Shown: piece by piece, positions 9,306-15,969 of the stretch
Position numbering within the stretch: the stretch's first letter is position 1
Layout: each line of letters begins with the position of its first letter
From: an uncultured Oscillospiraceae bacterium
GTDB lineage: Bacteria; Bacillota; Clostridia; Oscillospirales; Oscillospiraceae
Direction: 5' to 3'
DNA: 32,915 nucleotides
NCBI GenBank assembly: GCA_944385395.1
Contig: CALWXA010000048.1
Span: 1 to 32,915 of the forward strand
Notes under the pieces: model-generated
Database searches by the model: none
Told to the model about the DNA's origin: nothing
Seen by the model: the letters and a program-made list of their open reading frames with translations, nothing else
Position numbers and translations under genes: made by a program

Positions 9306-9334
9306 TTGCAAATCCCGGGAATCTGGGCTATGAT
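9306..9334 (+). promoter_or_regulatory. sigma-A promoter for lspA-rluD
   Basis: TTGCAA and TATGAT with a 17-base spacer; the -10 ends 32 bases before the lspA ATG. It diverges from the miaB promoter, with about 50 bases between the two -35 boxes. Confidence 0.7.
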
Positions 9335-9366
9335 AAGAACCATCCGTACGGAAAGGACCTATTCCC

Positions 9367-9885
9367 ATGCGAAAAGTATGTTACATTCTCTGGCCGCTGC
9401 TGTTCGTGTTCACCATTGTCTCCGATCAGCTGCTGAAATACTGGACGGTGACTCATCTGGAGCTGTGGCAATCCAGACCCTTCATCCCGTATCTTCTGCA
9501 GCTGACCAGGGTACACAATACCGGCGCCGCCTGGTCCAGCTTCTCAGGGCAGACGGTGCTGCTGGTGTGTGTCAATGTGATACTGCTCTCGGCGGTGGTT
9601 TTCGTGCTGGTAAGGCGCATCGTGCGCCATCCCCTGGGCGTCACCGCCTGCGTGCTGATCCTGGGCGGCGGCATCGGCAACATCATCGACCGGCTGCGTC
9701 TGGGCTATGTGGTGGATATGTTCGAGCTGCTGTTCATGGATTTCCCGGTATTCAATCTGGCAGACTGTTTCCTGGTGGTAGGCACCATTCTGGGCTGCGC
9801 CTACTATCTATGGATCTATGAGACCCACGATGCGCCGAAAAAGGAGGGCCCCCATGGAACCGATGATCCTGCAGGCCGCTGCTGA
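9367..9885 (+). CDS. lspA: Lipoprotein signal peptidase (signal peptidase II)
   Basis: Membrane aspartyl protease that removes signal peptides from prolipoproteins after diacylglyceryl transfer. Four membrane segments are visible (about residues 6-26, 62-82, 88-107, 131-150). The family blocks are present: SDQLLKYW, the RVHNTGAAWS turn, GGIGNIIDRLRLGYVVDMF with catalytic Asp117, and VFNLADCFLVVG with catalytic Asp133. At 172 residues it is slightly long; the last 20 or so residues are hydrophilic and are read through the start of the next gene, which begins 32 nt before this stop. One client is visible in the window, the lipoprotein at 16224-16886. ATG with GAAAGGA upstream. Confidence 0.96.
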   Translation: MRKVCYILWPLLFVFTIVSDQLLKYWTVTHLELWQSRPFIPYLLQLTRVHNTGAAWSSFSGQTVLLVCVNVILLSAVVFVLVRRIVRHPLGVTACVLILGGGIGNIIDRLRLGYVVDMFELLFMDFPVFNLADCFLVVGTILGCAYYLWIYETHDAPKKEGPHGTDDPAGRC

Positions 9886-10774
9886 GGACGCCGGACAGCG
9901 GCTGGACAGTTTCCTGGCCGTCCATCTGGATGGCTTCAGCCGCAGCGCTGCCGCCCGGCTGCTGGAAGAGGGCTGCGTGCTGTGTGACGGGCGGGTGCCG
10001 GGCAAGAGCCTGCGGCTTACCGGCGCTGAAGAGATCTCCGTCACCCTGCCCCAGCCGGAGGACACGGAGTTGATCCCCCAGGACATCCCTCTGGACGTGG
10101 TCTACGAGGATGCCGACGTCATCGTCATCAACAAGCCCACGGGTCTGGTGGTGCATCCTGCCCCGGGGCATCCCGACGGCACGCTGGTCAACGCCCTGCT
10201 CTACCACTGCGGCGATTCTCTCTCCGGCATCGGCGGGGAAAAGCGGCCCGGCATCGTTCACCGCATCGACCGGGACACCAGCGGTCTCATCATTGCCGCC
10301 AAAAACGACCGGGCCCATCAGGCCCTGGCAGCCCAGCTGGCGGATCACACCCTGGCCCGGACCTATGAATGTCTGGTCACCGGCAATCTCCGGGAGGAGG
10401 GCGGCACCGTGGACGCTCCCATCGGCCGCCACCCTACGGATCGGAAGAAAATGGCGGTGACGGAGAAGAACAGCCGCCGGGCCGTTACCCACTGGGAGGT
10501 CATCGCCCGATATCCCGGCGTCACCCATGTCCGCTGCCGGCTGGAGACCGGCCGCACCCATCAGATCCGGGTGCACATGGCCTATCTGGGCCATCCCATC
10601 CTGGGGGACACCGTGTACGGCGCCAAAAAGGCGGTTCCGGGTCTTACGGGCCAGTGTCTCCACGCCGTGGGCCTGCGGTTCCTCCATCCCAGTACCGGGG
10701 AGGCGGTAGAGCTCAGCTGTCCGCTGCCGGAGGAGTTTCAGGCATACCTCCGGAAGCTGGAAAACAAGAGCTGA
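9854..10774 (+). CDS. RluA/RluD family 23S rRNA pseudouridine synthase
   Basis: Isomerises uridine to pseudouridine in 23S rRNA, judged by family. An S4 RNA-binding domain covers about residues 14-62 (RLDSFLAVHL...LLEEGCVLCDGR). The catalytic domain contains the hallmark HRIDRDTSGL with catalytic Asp139, then INKPTGLVVHP before it and ETGRTHQIRVHMAYLGHPILGD (the key part is GRTHQIRVHM) after it. The ATG chosen has AAGGAGG seven bases before; an earlier in-frame ATG twelve codons up lacks such a site. Length is 306 residues, like Bacillus YlyB, and the lspA-ylyB gene order is common in Firmicutes. The exact target uridines cannot be read from sequence, so RluD itself is not asserted. Confidence 0.94.
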   Translation: MEPMILQAAAEDAGQRLDSFLAVHLDGFSRSAAARLLEEGCVLCDGRVPGKSLRLTGAEEISVTLPQPEDTELIPQDIPLDVVYEDADVIVINKPTGLVVHPAPGHPDGTLVNALLYHCGDSLSGIGGEKRPGIVHRIDRDTSGLIIAAKNDRAHQALAAQLADHTLARTYECLVTGNLREEGGTVDAPIGRHPTDRKKMAVTEKNSRRAVTHWEVIARYPGVTHVRCRLETGRTHQIRVHMAYLGHPILGDTVYGAKKAVPGLTGQCLHAVGLRFLHPSTGEAVELSCPLPEEFQAYLRKLENKS

Positions 10775-10799
10775 TTTCTCTCAGTGATATTTGAAAAAT

Positions 10800-10836
10800 A
10801 AAAAGCCCTGTATTCATTGCGAATACAGGGCTTTTT
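10800..10836. terminator. Bidirectional intrinsic terminator between rluD-like gene and tRNA-Val
   Basis: A perfect 16-bp inverted repeat (10800-10815 with 10821-10836) and a five-base loop, with A-runs on the left and T-runs on the right arm, so it can end transcripts from both the plus-strand lspA unit and the minus-strand tRNA. Confidence 0.93.
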
Positions 10837-10839
10837 ATT

Positions 10840-10915
10840 TGGTGCGCGGTACAGGACTTGAACCTGTGACCCCATGCACGTCAAGCATGTGCTCTACCAG
10901 CTGAGCTAACCGCGC
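10840..10915 (-). tRNA. tRNA-Val (GAC anticodon)
   Basis: Full cloverleaf of 76 nt: acceptor GCGCGGT pairs with ACCGCGC, D-arm GCTC/GAGC, anticodon stem CATGC/GCATG around loop TTGACGT, and T-arm ACAGG TTCAAGT CCTGT. The central GAC reads valine codons GUC/GUU. The CCA end is encoded, and the terminator begins four bases further on. Confidence 0.97.
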
Positions 10916-10929
10916 GGAGAACGTTAATT

Positions 10930-10958
10930 ACTATACAGGGAAAGCGTCCCTTTGTCAA
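10930..10958 (-). promoter_or_regulatory. Promoter of tRNA-Val
   Basis: TTGACA and TATAGT, 17-base spacer, with the -10 box ending 15 bases before the tRNA. It stands back to back with the plus-strand promoter of the next gene, with eight bases between the two -35 boxes. Confidence 0.85.
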
Positions 10959-10966
10959 GACTTTTC

Positions 10967-10995
10967 TTGCGAACAGGCCCCTTTTTTGTTATACT
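10967..10995 (+). promoter_or_regulatory. Promoter of the YmfI-like SDR gene
   Basis: TTGCGA and TATACT with a 17-base spacer; the -10 lies 45 bases before the ATG. A T-run fills most of the spacer. Confidence 0.7.
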
Positions 10996-11040
10996 GGCGG
11001 TACACACCGCACATTTGACCTGTGATAAGGAGTATGTGGC

Positions 11041-11778
11041 ATGGAAAAAATCGCTCTGGTCACCGGCGCCTCCCGGGGCATCGGCCGGGCCATCGCCGCA
11101 CAGCTGGCCCGGGAAGGCTGGGCCGTGTGCATCAATTACAGCACTCATCCTCTGCCTGCCCAAGAGCTGGAACAGCAGCTGACAGATCAGGGCTGCCGCT
11201 GTATGGTGGCGCAGGCGGATGTTTCCGACAGCGCAGCCGTAGCTGCCATGGTCAGAGACATCGAACACCGCTGGGGGCCCGTATCCCTGCTGGTAAACAA
11301 CGCCGGTATCTCCGGACAGATGCTGTTTCAGGATGTAACGCCCCAGCTGTGGCGGCGGATGTTCGCCGTCAATGTGGATGGCGCCTATCACACCATCCAG
11401 GCGGTACTGCCGGGGATGCTGCACCATCATCAAGGCACCATCGTCAACATTTCCTCCATCTGGGGCCTCCGGGCCGCCAGCTGCGAGGTGGCCTATTCCT
11501 GTACCAAAGCCGCTATTGTAGGCCTTACCCGGTCCCTGGCCGCCGAACTGGCTCCCTCCGGCATCCGGGTGAATGCCGTGGCCCCCGGTGTCATCGCCAC
11601 GGACATGCTCCAGGAACTGCCGGAAGGCACTCTGCCCCAGCTGGAAGCGGAAACGCCTCTGGGCCGCCTGGGCACCCCGCAGGATATCGCTCAGGCCGTA
11701 TCCTTTCTGGCTGACGATACCCGCTCCGGGTTTCTCACCGGCCAGATCCTTACCGCCGACGGCGGATTTACCCTATAA
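11041..11778 (+). CDS. SDR-family reductase, probable EF-P 5-aminopentanone reductase (YmfI-like)
   Basis: Classical short-chain dehydrogenase of 245 residues. The NADP-binding TGASRGIG is at residues 8-15, NNAG at 86-89, and the catalytic set is Asn111, Ser138/139, Tyr152 and Lys156 (YSCTK). The C-terminal GQILTADGGFTL is typical of FabG-like enzymes. The substrate loop reads SSIWGLRAASCEV, and this SS-x-WG...SCEV pattern recalls the YmfI group, which in Bacillus reduces the 5-aminopentanone on elongation factor P, better than it recalls FabG, where SSV.G is usual. A FabG or other SDR role cannot be excluded, as no fatty-acid synthesis genes or efp are adjacent. It is monocistronic, between its own promoter and a strong terminator. 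Confidence 0.75.
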   Translation: MEKIALVTGASRGIGRAIAAQLAREGWAVCINYSTHPLPAQELEQQLTDQGCRCMVAQADVSDSAAVAAMVRDIEHRWGPVSLLVNNAGISGQMLFQDVTPQLWRRMFAVNVDGAYHTIQAVLPGMLHHHQGTIVNISSIWGLRAASCEVAYSCTKAAIVGLTRSLAAELAPSGIRVNAVAPGVIATDMLQELPEGTLPQLEAETPLGRLGTPQDIAQAVSFLADDTRSGFLTGQILTADGGFTL

Positions 11779-11787
11779 GCAGCACAT

Positions 11788-11825
11788 ACGCCCCCGGACC
11801 ACAAGTCCGGGGGCGTTCTTTTTTT
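11788..11825 (+). terminator. Intrinsic terminator after the YmfI-like gene
   Basis: A 12-bp stem (11788-11799 with 11805-11816), very G+C-rich, with a CACAA loop, then a T-rich run. The left side lacks an A-run, so it should work mainly on the plus strand. Confidence 0.92.
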
Positions 11826-11830
11826 GCCAT

Positions 11831-12577
11831 TCAGCGGGGCAGGGGCTGGCTGTGGATCATCACCCGGCCAAAGCAGGTGAGACTCCGTCCGCCGCCGGGA
11901 GTCAGCACCACATCGGCGTCGGCACGATCCCGGTTCAGAGAAAAGAGGTACACCACTCCCAGGGGGTCCTTATAATACTGCTTGCACACCATCTCTCCAT
12001 CCACGCAGAAGATACCCACATCTCCGTTGGCCAGAGGATCGTGATTGACATACACCACCGAGCCGTCAGCGATCCGGGGCTCCATGGAATCACCCTGGAT
12101 CCGCACCGCCAGTTCTGCACCCTGGGGTACCTCTCCGGTCACCTCCAGAGGCTGGAAATCCTCACCGAACACAGGGGCGGCATATCCGGCAGCCGCAGGG
12201 CTTTCATACAGCGGAATCACCCGGGCCCGCTGCGGTGCACCTTCCTCCATCTCCTGCTGCCAGCGGCACAAAGAATCCACCAGGGCATACACGCTCTGCC
12301 GCCCGGTAACGCTCAGCCGCCGGTAGCCCTCTACCAGCCGCCGCTCCTCGTCGCTGCAATACATGGTGCTGTCGGCACGGATGTCATCCTGATAGAGATA
12401 GTTGGCATCCACCTGCAGCGCATCCATCAGCCGCAGCAAAATTTCGTCCTTGGGCTTGCTGAATCCCGTTTCATAATTGCCGATGGCCGATCGGGTCACC
12501 CCCACGGTCTCCGCCAACTCTGCCCGGGAAAGTCCACATTCTGTTCTGCGCTGATACAGCCTCTGTGCTAAAGACAT
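11831..12577 (-). CDS. XRE-type repressor with S24 (LexA-like) self-cleavage domain
   Basis: A 248-residue regulator of the CI/LexA type. An N-terminal helix-turn-helix covers about residues 5-60 (SRAELAETVGVTRSAIGNYE is its core). A linker follows, then the S24 peptidase fold: candidate cleavage bond Ala130-Gly131, nucleophile Ser164 in GDSMEP, and general-base Lys199 in CKQYY. All catalytic parts are present, so DNA-damage-triggered inactivation through RecA is plausible. It has its own consensus promoter and lies next to repeated CAAG-N3-CTTG dyads, suggesting autoregulation. Such proteins are typical prophage repressors, but also occur as chromosomal stress regulators in clostridia; no phage genes are nearby. 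The visible target is only the promoter pair just upstream. Confidence 0.9.
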   Translation of the reverse strand: MSLAQRLYQRRTECGLSRAELAETVGVTRSAIGNYETGFSKPKDEILLRLMDALQVDANYLYQDDIRADSTMYCSDEERRLVEGYRRLSVTGRQSVYALVDSLCRWQQEMEEGAPQRARVIPLYESPAAAGYAAPVFGEDFQPLEVTGEVPQGAELAVRIQGDSMEPRIADGSVVYVNHDPLANGDVGIFCVDGEMVCKQYYKDPLGVVYLFSLNRDRADADVVLTPGGGRSLTCFGRVMIHSQPLPR

Positions 12578-12617
12578 GGTTTATCCCCCTTCGCCTCTAT
12601 TCGACACGGCTACTGCC

Positions 12618-12646
12618 ATCATAGCGTACTTATTGTTGCTTGTCAA
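12618..12646 (-). promoter_or_regulatory. Consensus promoter of the S24 repressor gene
   Basis: TTGACA and TATGAT at 17 bases, leading to the repressor ATG about 41 bases after the -10. One of the dyads described for this region lies ten bases upstream of the -35. Confidence 0.88.
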
Positions 12647-12656
12647 TCTATTTTAA

Positions 12657-12760
12657 CAAGAAACTTGGCAATCCACTATTGACGAACCAACTATATTGTG
12701 ATATGCTGTGCATGTTACCAAGAATCTTGTTCTTCCATTCTATTGTGCCAAGTAATATTG
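12657..12760. promoter_or_regulatory. Candidate operator array of the S24 repressor
   Basis: Three related dyads: CAAGAAACTTG (12657-12667), CAAGAATCTTG (12719-12729) and the looser CAAGTAATATTG (12749-12760). The first two fit CAAG-N3-CTTG. Centre distances are 62 and about 31 bases, near whole numbers of helical turns, so dimers would line up on one face. The A+T-rich stretch contrasts with its G+C-rich surroundings. Binding by the adjacent repressor is inferred. Confidence 0.55.
12679..12707 (+). promoter_or_regulatory. Rightward promoter-like sequence with no gene in front of it
   Basis: TTGACG and TATGCT with a 17-base spacer, diverging from the repressor promoter, with one dyad just upstream and another at about +5 to +15. 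This is the layout of a phage PR facing PRM, but the only downstream gene, the nitroreductase, runs the opposite way. Confidence 0.45.
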
Positions 12761-12777
12761 TTGTTTATACCGATAGA

Positions 12778-13308
12778 TCAGCGGTATGTTACCAGTTCAT
12801 CCAGATCCTTGCGCACTTTGGAACGCAGCGGATCCTCCGGAGCGGGATAGCCCAATGCGATCAGCAGACGTACCGGGCGGGTCAGGCCCAGCAAAGAGCG
12901 GATCTTCCCATCATCCAGCCAGCCCAGGATACAGCTGCCCAAGCCCTGGGCGGTGGCTTCCGCCGTGAGATAAGCGGCAGCAATACCGATGTCGATGGAA
13001 CGGTAGTCAATGCCTTTGAGCTTGGCACCCAAGGCAGCGGTTTTTACGTAGGGCTCCTCAGAAATGGCAATGATCACCGGAGCCTGGGCAGCAAAGGCAT
13101 TGAGGCCACCCATGCCCCGGGCAGCCTGGGCCACAGAATGGGCCATAGCATCCCGGCAGACCGTCAGGTGGTAGGGCTGGCCGTTGCAGGCCGAGGGAGC
13201 CAGACGCATGGCAGACAGGATGGCGTCCAGCTTTTCCTGTTCCACCGGGCGCTGTGGATCATAGCGGCGGCAGGATTGACGATTCTGAGCAATTTCCAGG
13301 AAATCCAT
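12778..13308 (-). CDS. Nitroreductase-family FMN oxidoreductase
   Basis: A 176-residue FMN-dependent reductase of the nitroreductase superfamily. The N-terminal NRQSCRRYDP carries the arginines that hold the FMN phosphate, followed by APSACNGQPYHLTVC, the family's P-S-x-x-N-x-Q-P block, then DIGIAAAYLTAEATAQGLGSC (the core is the AE-x-x-GLGSC part) and a LIALGYPA turn. The physiological substrate is unknown; quinones, nitro compounds or flavins are possible. The start was placed at the ATG with GGGAGG nine bases before it; an alternative start eight codons upstream would leave almost no leader after the mapped promoter. It is monocistronic. Confidence 0.93.
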   Translation of the reverse strand: MDFLEIAQNRQSCRRYDPQRPVEQEKLDAILSAMRLAPSACNGQPYHLTVCRDAMAHSVAQAARGMGGLNAFAAQAPVIIAISEEPYVKTAALGAKLKGIDYRSIDIGIAAAYLTAEATAQGLGSCILGWLDDGKIRSLLGLTRPVRLLIALGYPAPEDPLRSKVRKDLDELVTYR

Positions 13309-13342
13309 AACGATAAACCTCCCATGGATCATATTGTTGCCT

Positions 13343-13371
13343 ATTATACCGCTTCAGTCCCATTGCCGCAA
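13343..13371 (-). promoter_or_regulatory. Promoter of the nitroreductase gene
   Basis: TTGCGG and TATAAT with a 17-base spacer. Transcription would start about 28 bases before the chosen ATG, which supports that start codon. Confidence 0.7.
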
Positions 13372-13416
13372 GGCAAACCGGGAAGGGCAGCCGTTCTGTT
13401 CAGGGACTGTTCCCAC

Positions 13417-13456
13417 GAAAAAAATGAGACACGCCTGACGGCGCATCTCATTTTTT
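13417..13456 (-). terminator. Intrinsic terminator of the tRNA-Thr/tRNA-Tyr unit
   Basis: Arms AAAAAATGAGA and TCTCATTTTTT enclose an inner CGCC/GGCG pair, right after the CCA of tRNA-Tyr. The A-run on the plus strand is the T-run of the minus-strand transcript. Confidence 0.85.
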
Positions 13457-13540
13457 GGTGGGGGATGGTGGATTCGAACCACCGAAGGCAGTGCCAGCAG
13501 ATTTACAGTCTGTCCCCTTTGGCCACTCGGGAAATCCCCC
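13456..13540 (-). tRNA. tRNA-Tyr (GTA anticodon)
   Basis: 85-nt class II tRNA: acceptor GGGGGAT/ATCCCCC, anticodon loop CTGTAAA with GTA, a long variable arm (GGCACTGCC), a TTCGAAT T-loop, and encoded CCA. It is the second gene of a two-tRNA unit. Confidence 0.96.
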
Positions 13541-13549
13541 ATATGAAAT

Positions 13550-13625
13550 TGGAGCTGGTGGACGGATTCGAACCCCCGACCGGCTGATTACAAATCAGCT
13601 GCTCTGCCAGCTGAGCTACACCAGC
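13550..13625 (-). tRNA. tRNA-Thr (TGT anticodon)
   Basis: 76-nt cloverleaf: acceptor GCTGGTG/CACCAGC, anticodon stem CTGAT/ATCAG around loop TTGTAAT with TGT, T-arm with TTCGAAT, and encoded CCA. Nine bases separate it from tRNA-Tyr; both are transcribed from the promoter just upstream. Confidence 0.96.
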
Positions 13626-13644
13626 GTGATAACCAGCGTAGGTT

Positions 13645-13673
13645 ATTTTAGCAGGTAACCTGCGCTTTGTCAA
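13645..13673 (-). promoter_or_regulatory. Promoter of the tRNA-Thr/tRNA-Tyr unit, with dyads
   Basis: TTGACA and TAAAAT with a 17-base spacer, 20 bases before the tRNA. The spacer contains the perfect palindrome GCAGGTAACCTGC (13651-13663), and the region just downstream holds the inverted pair ATAACC/GGTTAT (13629-13634, 13641-13646). Confidence 0.8.
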
Positions 13674-13723
13674 GAAATTTTTACATATTTTCCGCACAGG
13701 GCGGAAAAGGAGAGGAGACATCC

Positions 13724-13957
13724 ATGAAACTCAGCGAATTATCTGCCGAGTATCGGTCAGATGAAGCCGCCATCCGGCAGCGCATCCACCAGCTGCGTCA
13801 TCAGGCGCGGCAGGCCGGAGACCCTAAGACGCAGCTGGCGCTGCAGCACCGGATCCTGCGGCTGCAGCCCTTACTGCGCCAGGCCAGGGCACTGGCGGAT
13901 CTGACAGAACATTACTATGACAGGGGGTGGCGGCACCATGACCACTACCGGTTCTGA
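13724..13957 (+). CDS. Small helical protein of unknown function, cotranscribed with a sigma region 4 protein
   Basis: 77 residues, not recognised. The ATG follows AGGAGAGGAG. The sequence is almost wholly helical and rich in Arg, Gln, Leu and His; it contains RQRIHQLRHQARQ and LRLQPLLRQARALADL as amphipathic stretches, suggesting a coiled coil, then a conserved-looking HYYDRGWRHHDHY tail. No membrane segment or cysteine pattern is present. It overlaps the start of the next gene by 20 nt, so the two are translationally coupled. Pairs of a short helical protein and a sigma-like protein occur in phage and mobile elements of clostridia; that this is a remnant or a regulator of its neighbour is inference. 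Confidence 0.75.
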   Translation: MKLSELSAEYRSDEAAIRQRIHQLRHQARQAGDPKTQLALQHRILRLQPLLRQARALADLTEHYYDRGWRHHDHYRF

Positions 13958-14222
13958 TCCACTGGCCCAGCTGTCCTTTCTCCTTTGGCAGCAGGAACCC
14001 GCCGGAGACAACAGCGCACAGCACCAGCAGCTGATGGCGCTGCTGATGCGGGCACTGGATGAGACATTGACCCCCAGGCAGCGGCAGGTGCTGCTGCTGT
14101 ATTACGGCGGGACGTCCGTCACCCGCATTGCGCAAGAGCTGGGTGTGGGGAAGCCCACCATTTCCCGCACACTGCGGCGGGCCCGGCGGCGGCTGGAACA
14201 GGCACTGCAGTACACCATATAA
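13938..14222 (+). CDS. Sigma-70 region 4-like helix-turn-helix protein
   Basis: 94 residues. The C-terminal half is a sigma region 4: LTPRQRQVLLLYYGG, then the helix-turn-helix SVTRIAQELGVGKPTISRTL and a basic RRARRRLEQAL recognition tail. Region 2 is absent, so it cannot act as a complete sigma factor; it may instead be an anti-termination or late-gene activator of the ArpU/YlxM-like kind, or a stand-alone DNA-binding protein. The N-terminal 45 residues are helical and unassigned. The start ATG has AGGGGG upstream inside the preceding gene. No terminator is obvious between it and the YitT gene, but that gene has its own promoter. Confidence 0.85.
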   Translation: MTTTGSDPLAQLSFLLWQQEPAGDNSAQHQQLMALLMRALDETLTPRQRQVLLLYYGGTSVTRIAQELGVGKPTISRTLRRARRRLEQALQYTI

Positions 14223-14240
14223 ACTTTTTGCCCGGGATGC

Positions 14241-14269
14241 TTGCGCTTTTTTCCTATTCTGCGTATACT
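14241..14269 (+). promoter_or_regulatory. Promoter of the first yitT-family gene
   Basis: TTGCGC and TATACT with a 17-base T-rich spacer, 47 bases before the ATG. Confidence 0.65.
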
Positions 14270-14316
14270 GTATGTACTGAGTTGTGGATATATCCCAGGG
14301 AAAAAAGGAGAATTTC

Positions 14317-15201
14317 ATGTTCAACAAAATTCTGCATCACCCGTTGGCCCGTATCCTGCTGGGGATTGCCGGTATTGCCATGCTGTCGGCGGCCATCAAT
14401 CTGTTCGTGGTACCTCAGGGATTATACAGCGGCGGCGCTCTGGGTCTGTGCCAGGTGATCCGTACGCTGGTGGTGGATTATCTCCACATTCAGCCGGGGT
14501 TTGATCTGTCCGGCGTGCTGTATCTGCTGCTGAACATCCCGCTTTTTGCTCTGGCCTGGTTCAATCTGGGCAGGCGTTTTGTGGTGCGCACCATGATCTG
14601 CGCCGTCTGCCAGTCCCTGTTCATCAGCATCATCCCCATTCCCGCAGCGCCCATCGTGCAGGACTCCCTGACCAACTGTCTCATTGGCGGTATCCTCTCC
14701 GGCATCGCCTGCGGGCTGATCCTCACCTGCGGCTGCTCCAGCGGCGGTCTGGATATCGTGGGCCTGTATCTGGCCAAGAAAGGCAAGAGCTTTACCGTAG
14801 GCCGCTTCTCCATGAGCTTCAACGCCGTGCTGTATCTCAGCTGCCTGATCCTCTTCAATGCCACCACCGCCATTTACTCCGCCATCTACAACGTCTTTTC
14901 CTCTCTGGTGTTGGACCGGATGCATCAGCAGAACATTCTGGTGCAGGTGCTGATCTTTACCAAGGACAAAAATTCCCAGCTGCCTGCCTTCATCATGGAG
15001 AAGCTGGGACGGGGCGTTACCTCCTGGAACGGCCGGGGCGGCTATACCGGGGATGACGTGCAGGTTCTGTGCGTGTGTGTCAGCAAGTTCGAGATCGAAG
15101 CGCTGCAGCGGGCCGTGCATCAGCTGGACCCTCACGCTTTCTTCGTGGTGCAGGAGGGCGTCCACATCGGCGGCAACTTTGAGCGGCATCTGTCCACGTG
15201 A
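14317..15201 (+). CDS. YitT family membrane protein with C-terminal DUF2179 domain (copy 1)
   Basis: 294 residues: five or six membrane segments in the first 200 residues, with YitT signatures GIAGIAMLSAAINLFVVPQGLYSGG (core: NLFVVPQGLYSGG near 29-41), FNLGRRFVV and a GCSSGGLDIVGLYLAKK loop. A cytoplasmic DUF2179 domain follows from about residue 215 (RGVTSWNGRGGYTGDDVQVLC; core GVTSWNGRGGY), ending in DPHAFFVVQEGVHIGGNF. The transported substrate, if any, is unknown for the family. ATG with AAAAAAGGAG seven bases before. It is monocistronic between a promoter and a very long hairpin. A second member of the same family lies at 16914-17771 on the other strand and shares this domain order. Confidence 0.92.
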   Translation: MFNKILHHPLARILLGIAGIAMLSAAINLFVVPQGLYSGGALGLCQVIRTLVVDYLHIQPGFDLSGVLYLLLNIPLFALAWFNLGRRFVVRTMICAVCQSLFISIIPIPAAPIVQDSLTNCLIGGILSGIACGLILTCGCSSGGLDIVGLYLAKKGKSFTVGRFSMSFNAVLYLSCLILFNATTAIYSAIYNVFSSLVLDRMHQQNILVQVLIFTKDKNSQLPAFIMEKLGRGVTSWNGRGGYTGDDVQVLCVCVSKFEIEALQRAVHQLDPHAFFVVQEGVHIGGNFERHLST

Positions 15202-15206
15202 TCTAT

Positions 15207-15257
15207 AAGAAGCATCAAGGCGCAGCTGCCTGGGGCAGCTGCGCCTTGATGCTTCTT
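15207..15257. terminator. 24-bp perfect hairpin between convergent yitT and mntP
   Basis: Arms 15207-15230 and 15234-15257 are fully complementary with a three-base loop, unusually long for a terminator. The T-run after the plus-strand arm is short (TTCTTTAT). It touches the mntP stop codon, so it serves both convergent genes. Confidence 0.85.
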
Positions 15258-15844
15258 TATCCAAAAATGCCGGTGAAGAAGATCTCCAGGCCAATGAAAA
15301 TCAAAATGGCACCGCCCAGGATGCTGGCCCGGCCCGCCAGGCGCACCCCGAACTTCTTACCCAGGCAGATGCCTCCCAGGCAGATCACAAAGGTCACCGC
15401 CGCAATGATAAGGCAGCAGACCAGGGCCATGGGCCAGTCGTAGTCCGCAATGGTAAAGCCCACGCTCAATGCGTCAATGGAGGTAGCCACGCCCTGCACC
15501 AGAAGGGTCATGAGCCCCGCGCCTCCTGCACTGTGTTCCTCTTCGCCGCCCCGGATACCCTCCAGCAGCATTTTGCCGCCGATCCAGCCCAGCAGGGCCA
15601 GAGCGATCCAGGGTATGAATGCTTCAAAAGACCGGAAGCGCTGCACCACGGTATGGACGCACACCCAGCCCAGCAGCGGCATCAGCGCCTGGAACACGCC
15701 AAAGATCCCGGCCACCAGGCACATTCTGCGGCCCGGTATATCCGGCTGGCGCAGGCCGCTGGCCAACGATACCGAAAATGCGTCCATAGCCAGTCCGATT
15801 CCCAACAGGGCGCTGTTGAAAAAGAAGAGGAAGTTCCAATCCAT
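15257..15844 (-). CDS. mntP: Manganese efflux pump MntP
   Basis: Six-helix inner-membrane exporter of Mn2+, 195 residues, the standard length. Family signatures: DAFSVSLASGL with Asp21 in the first helix, GWIGGKML with the G-x-K site in helix three, and SIDALSVGF with Asp124 in helix four, the two aspartates matching those needed for Mn export in E. coli. The cytoplasmic loop has the acidic run GGEEEH. Start ATG has AAAGGAG upstream. Regulation is visible: a yybP-ykoY manganese riboswitch and an intrinsic terminator lie in its leader, so the gene should be switched on by high Mn2+. A YtaF-like or cadmium-related role is less likely given the riboswitch. Confidence 0.96.
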   Translation of the reverse strand: MDWNFLFFFNSALLGIGLAMDAFSVSLASGLRQPDIPGRRMCLVAGIFGVFQALMPLLGWVCVHTVVQRFRSFEAFIPWIALALLGWIGGKMLLEGIRGGEEEHSAGGAGLMTLLVQGVATSIDALSVGFTIADYDWPMALVCCLIIAAVTFVICLGGICLGKKFGVRLAGRASILGGAILIFIGLEIFFTGIFG

Positions 15845-15883
15845 ATCCTTTGCTCCTTTCAGGTGAGATGCGCTCTCCCCAGA

Positions 15884-15920
15884 TAAAAAACTGTGCCCGG
15901 CTGAAAACAGCCGGGCACAG
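15884..15920 (-). terminator. Riboswitch-controlled terminator in the mntP leader
   Basis: 13-bp stem CTGTGCCCGGCTG/CAGCCGGGCACAG with a four-base loop, followed on the minus strand by a run of T. It lies between the aptamer and the mntP ATG. Its loop and flanks (15901-15911) can pair over 11 positions, one being G-U, with 15953-15963 just after the aptamer, a candidate anti-terminator. Confidence 0.88.
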
Positions 15921-15969
15921 GTGTCTTTTCCGGATAAGGGGACCCCATGCGTGCCGTTTTCAGGCAGAC

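Noticed and set aside
9854..9885. Possible frameshift or fusion where lspA and the pseudouridine synthase overlap
   Set aside because: Both frames are intact, the second gene has its own AAGGAGG, and both proteins have normal family lengths; it is a simple overlap.
12640..13587. A 315-codon plus-strand frame starting in the repressor control region
   Set aside because: It runs antisense to the nitroreductase and through two tRNA ends, has no ribosome site and no recognisable protein motif.
13450..13730. Integration site of a mobile element at the tRNA-Tyr/Thr cluster, given the S24 repressor and sigma-like genes around it
   Set aside because: No integrase and no repeated tRNA 3' end was found within the window.
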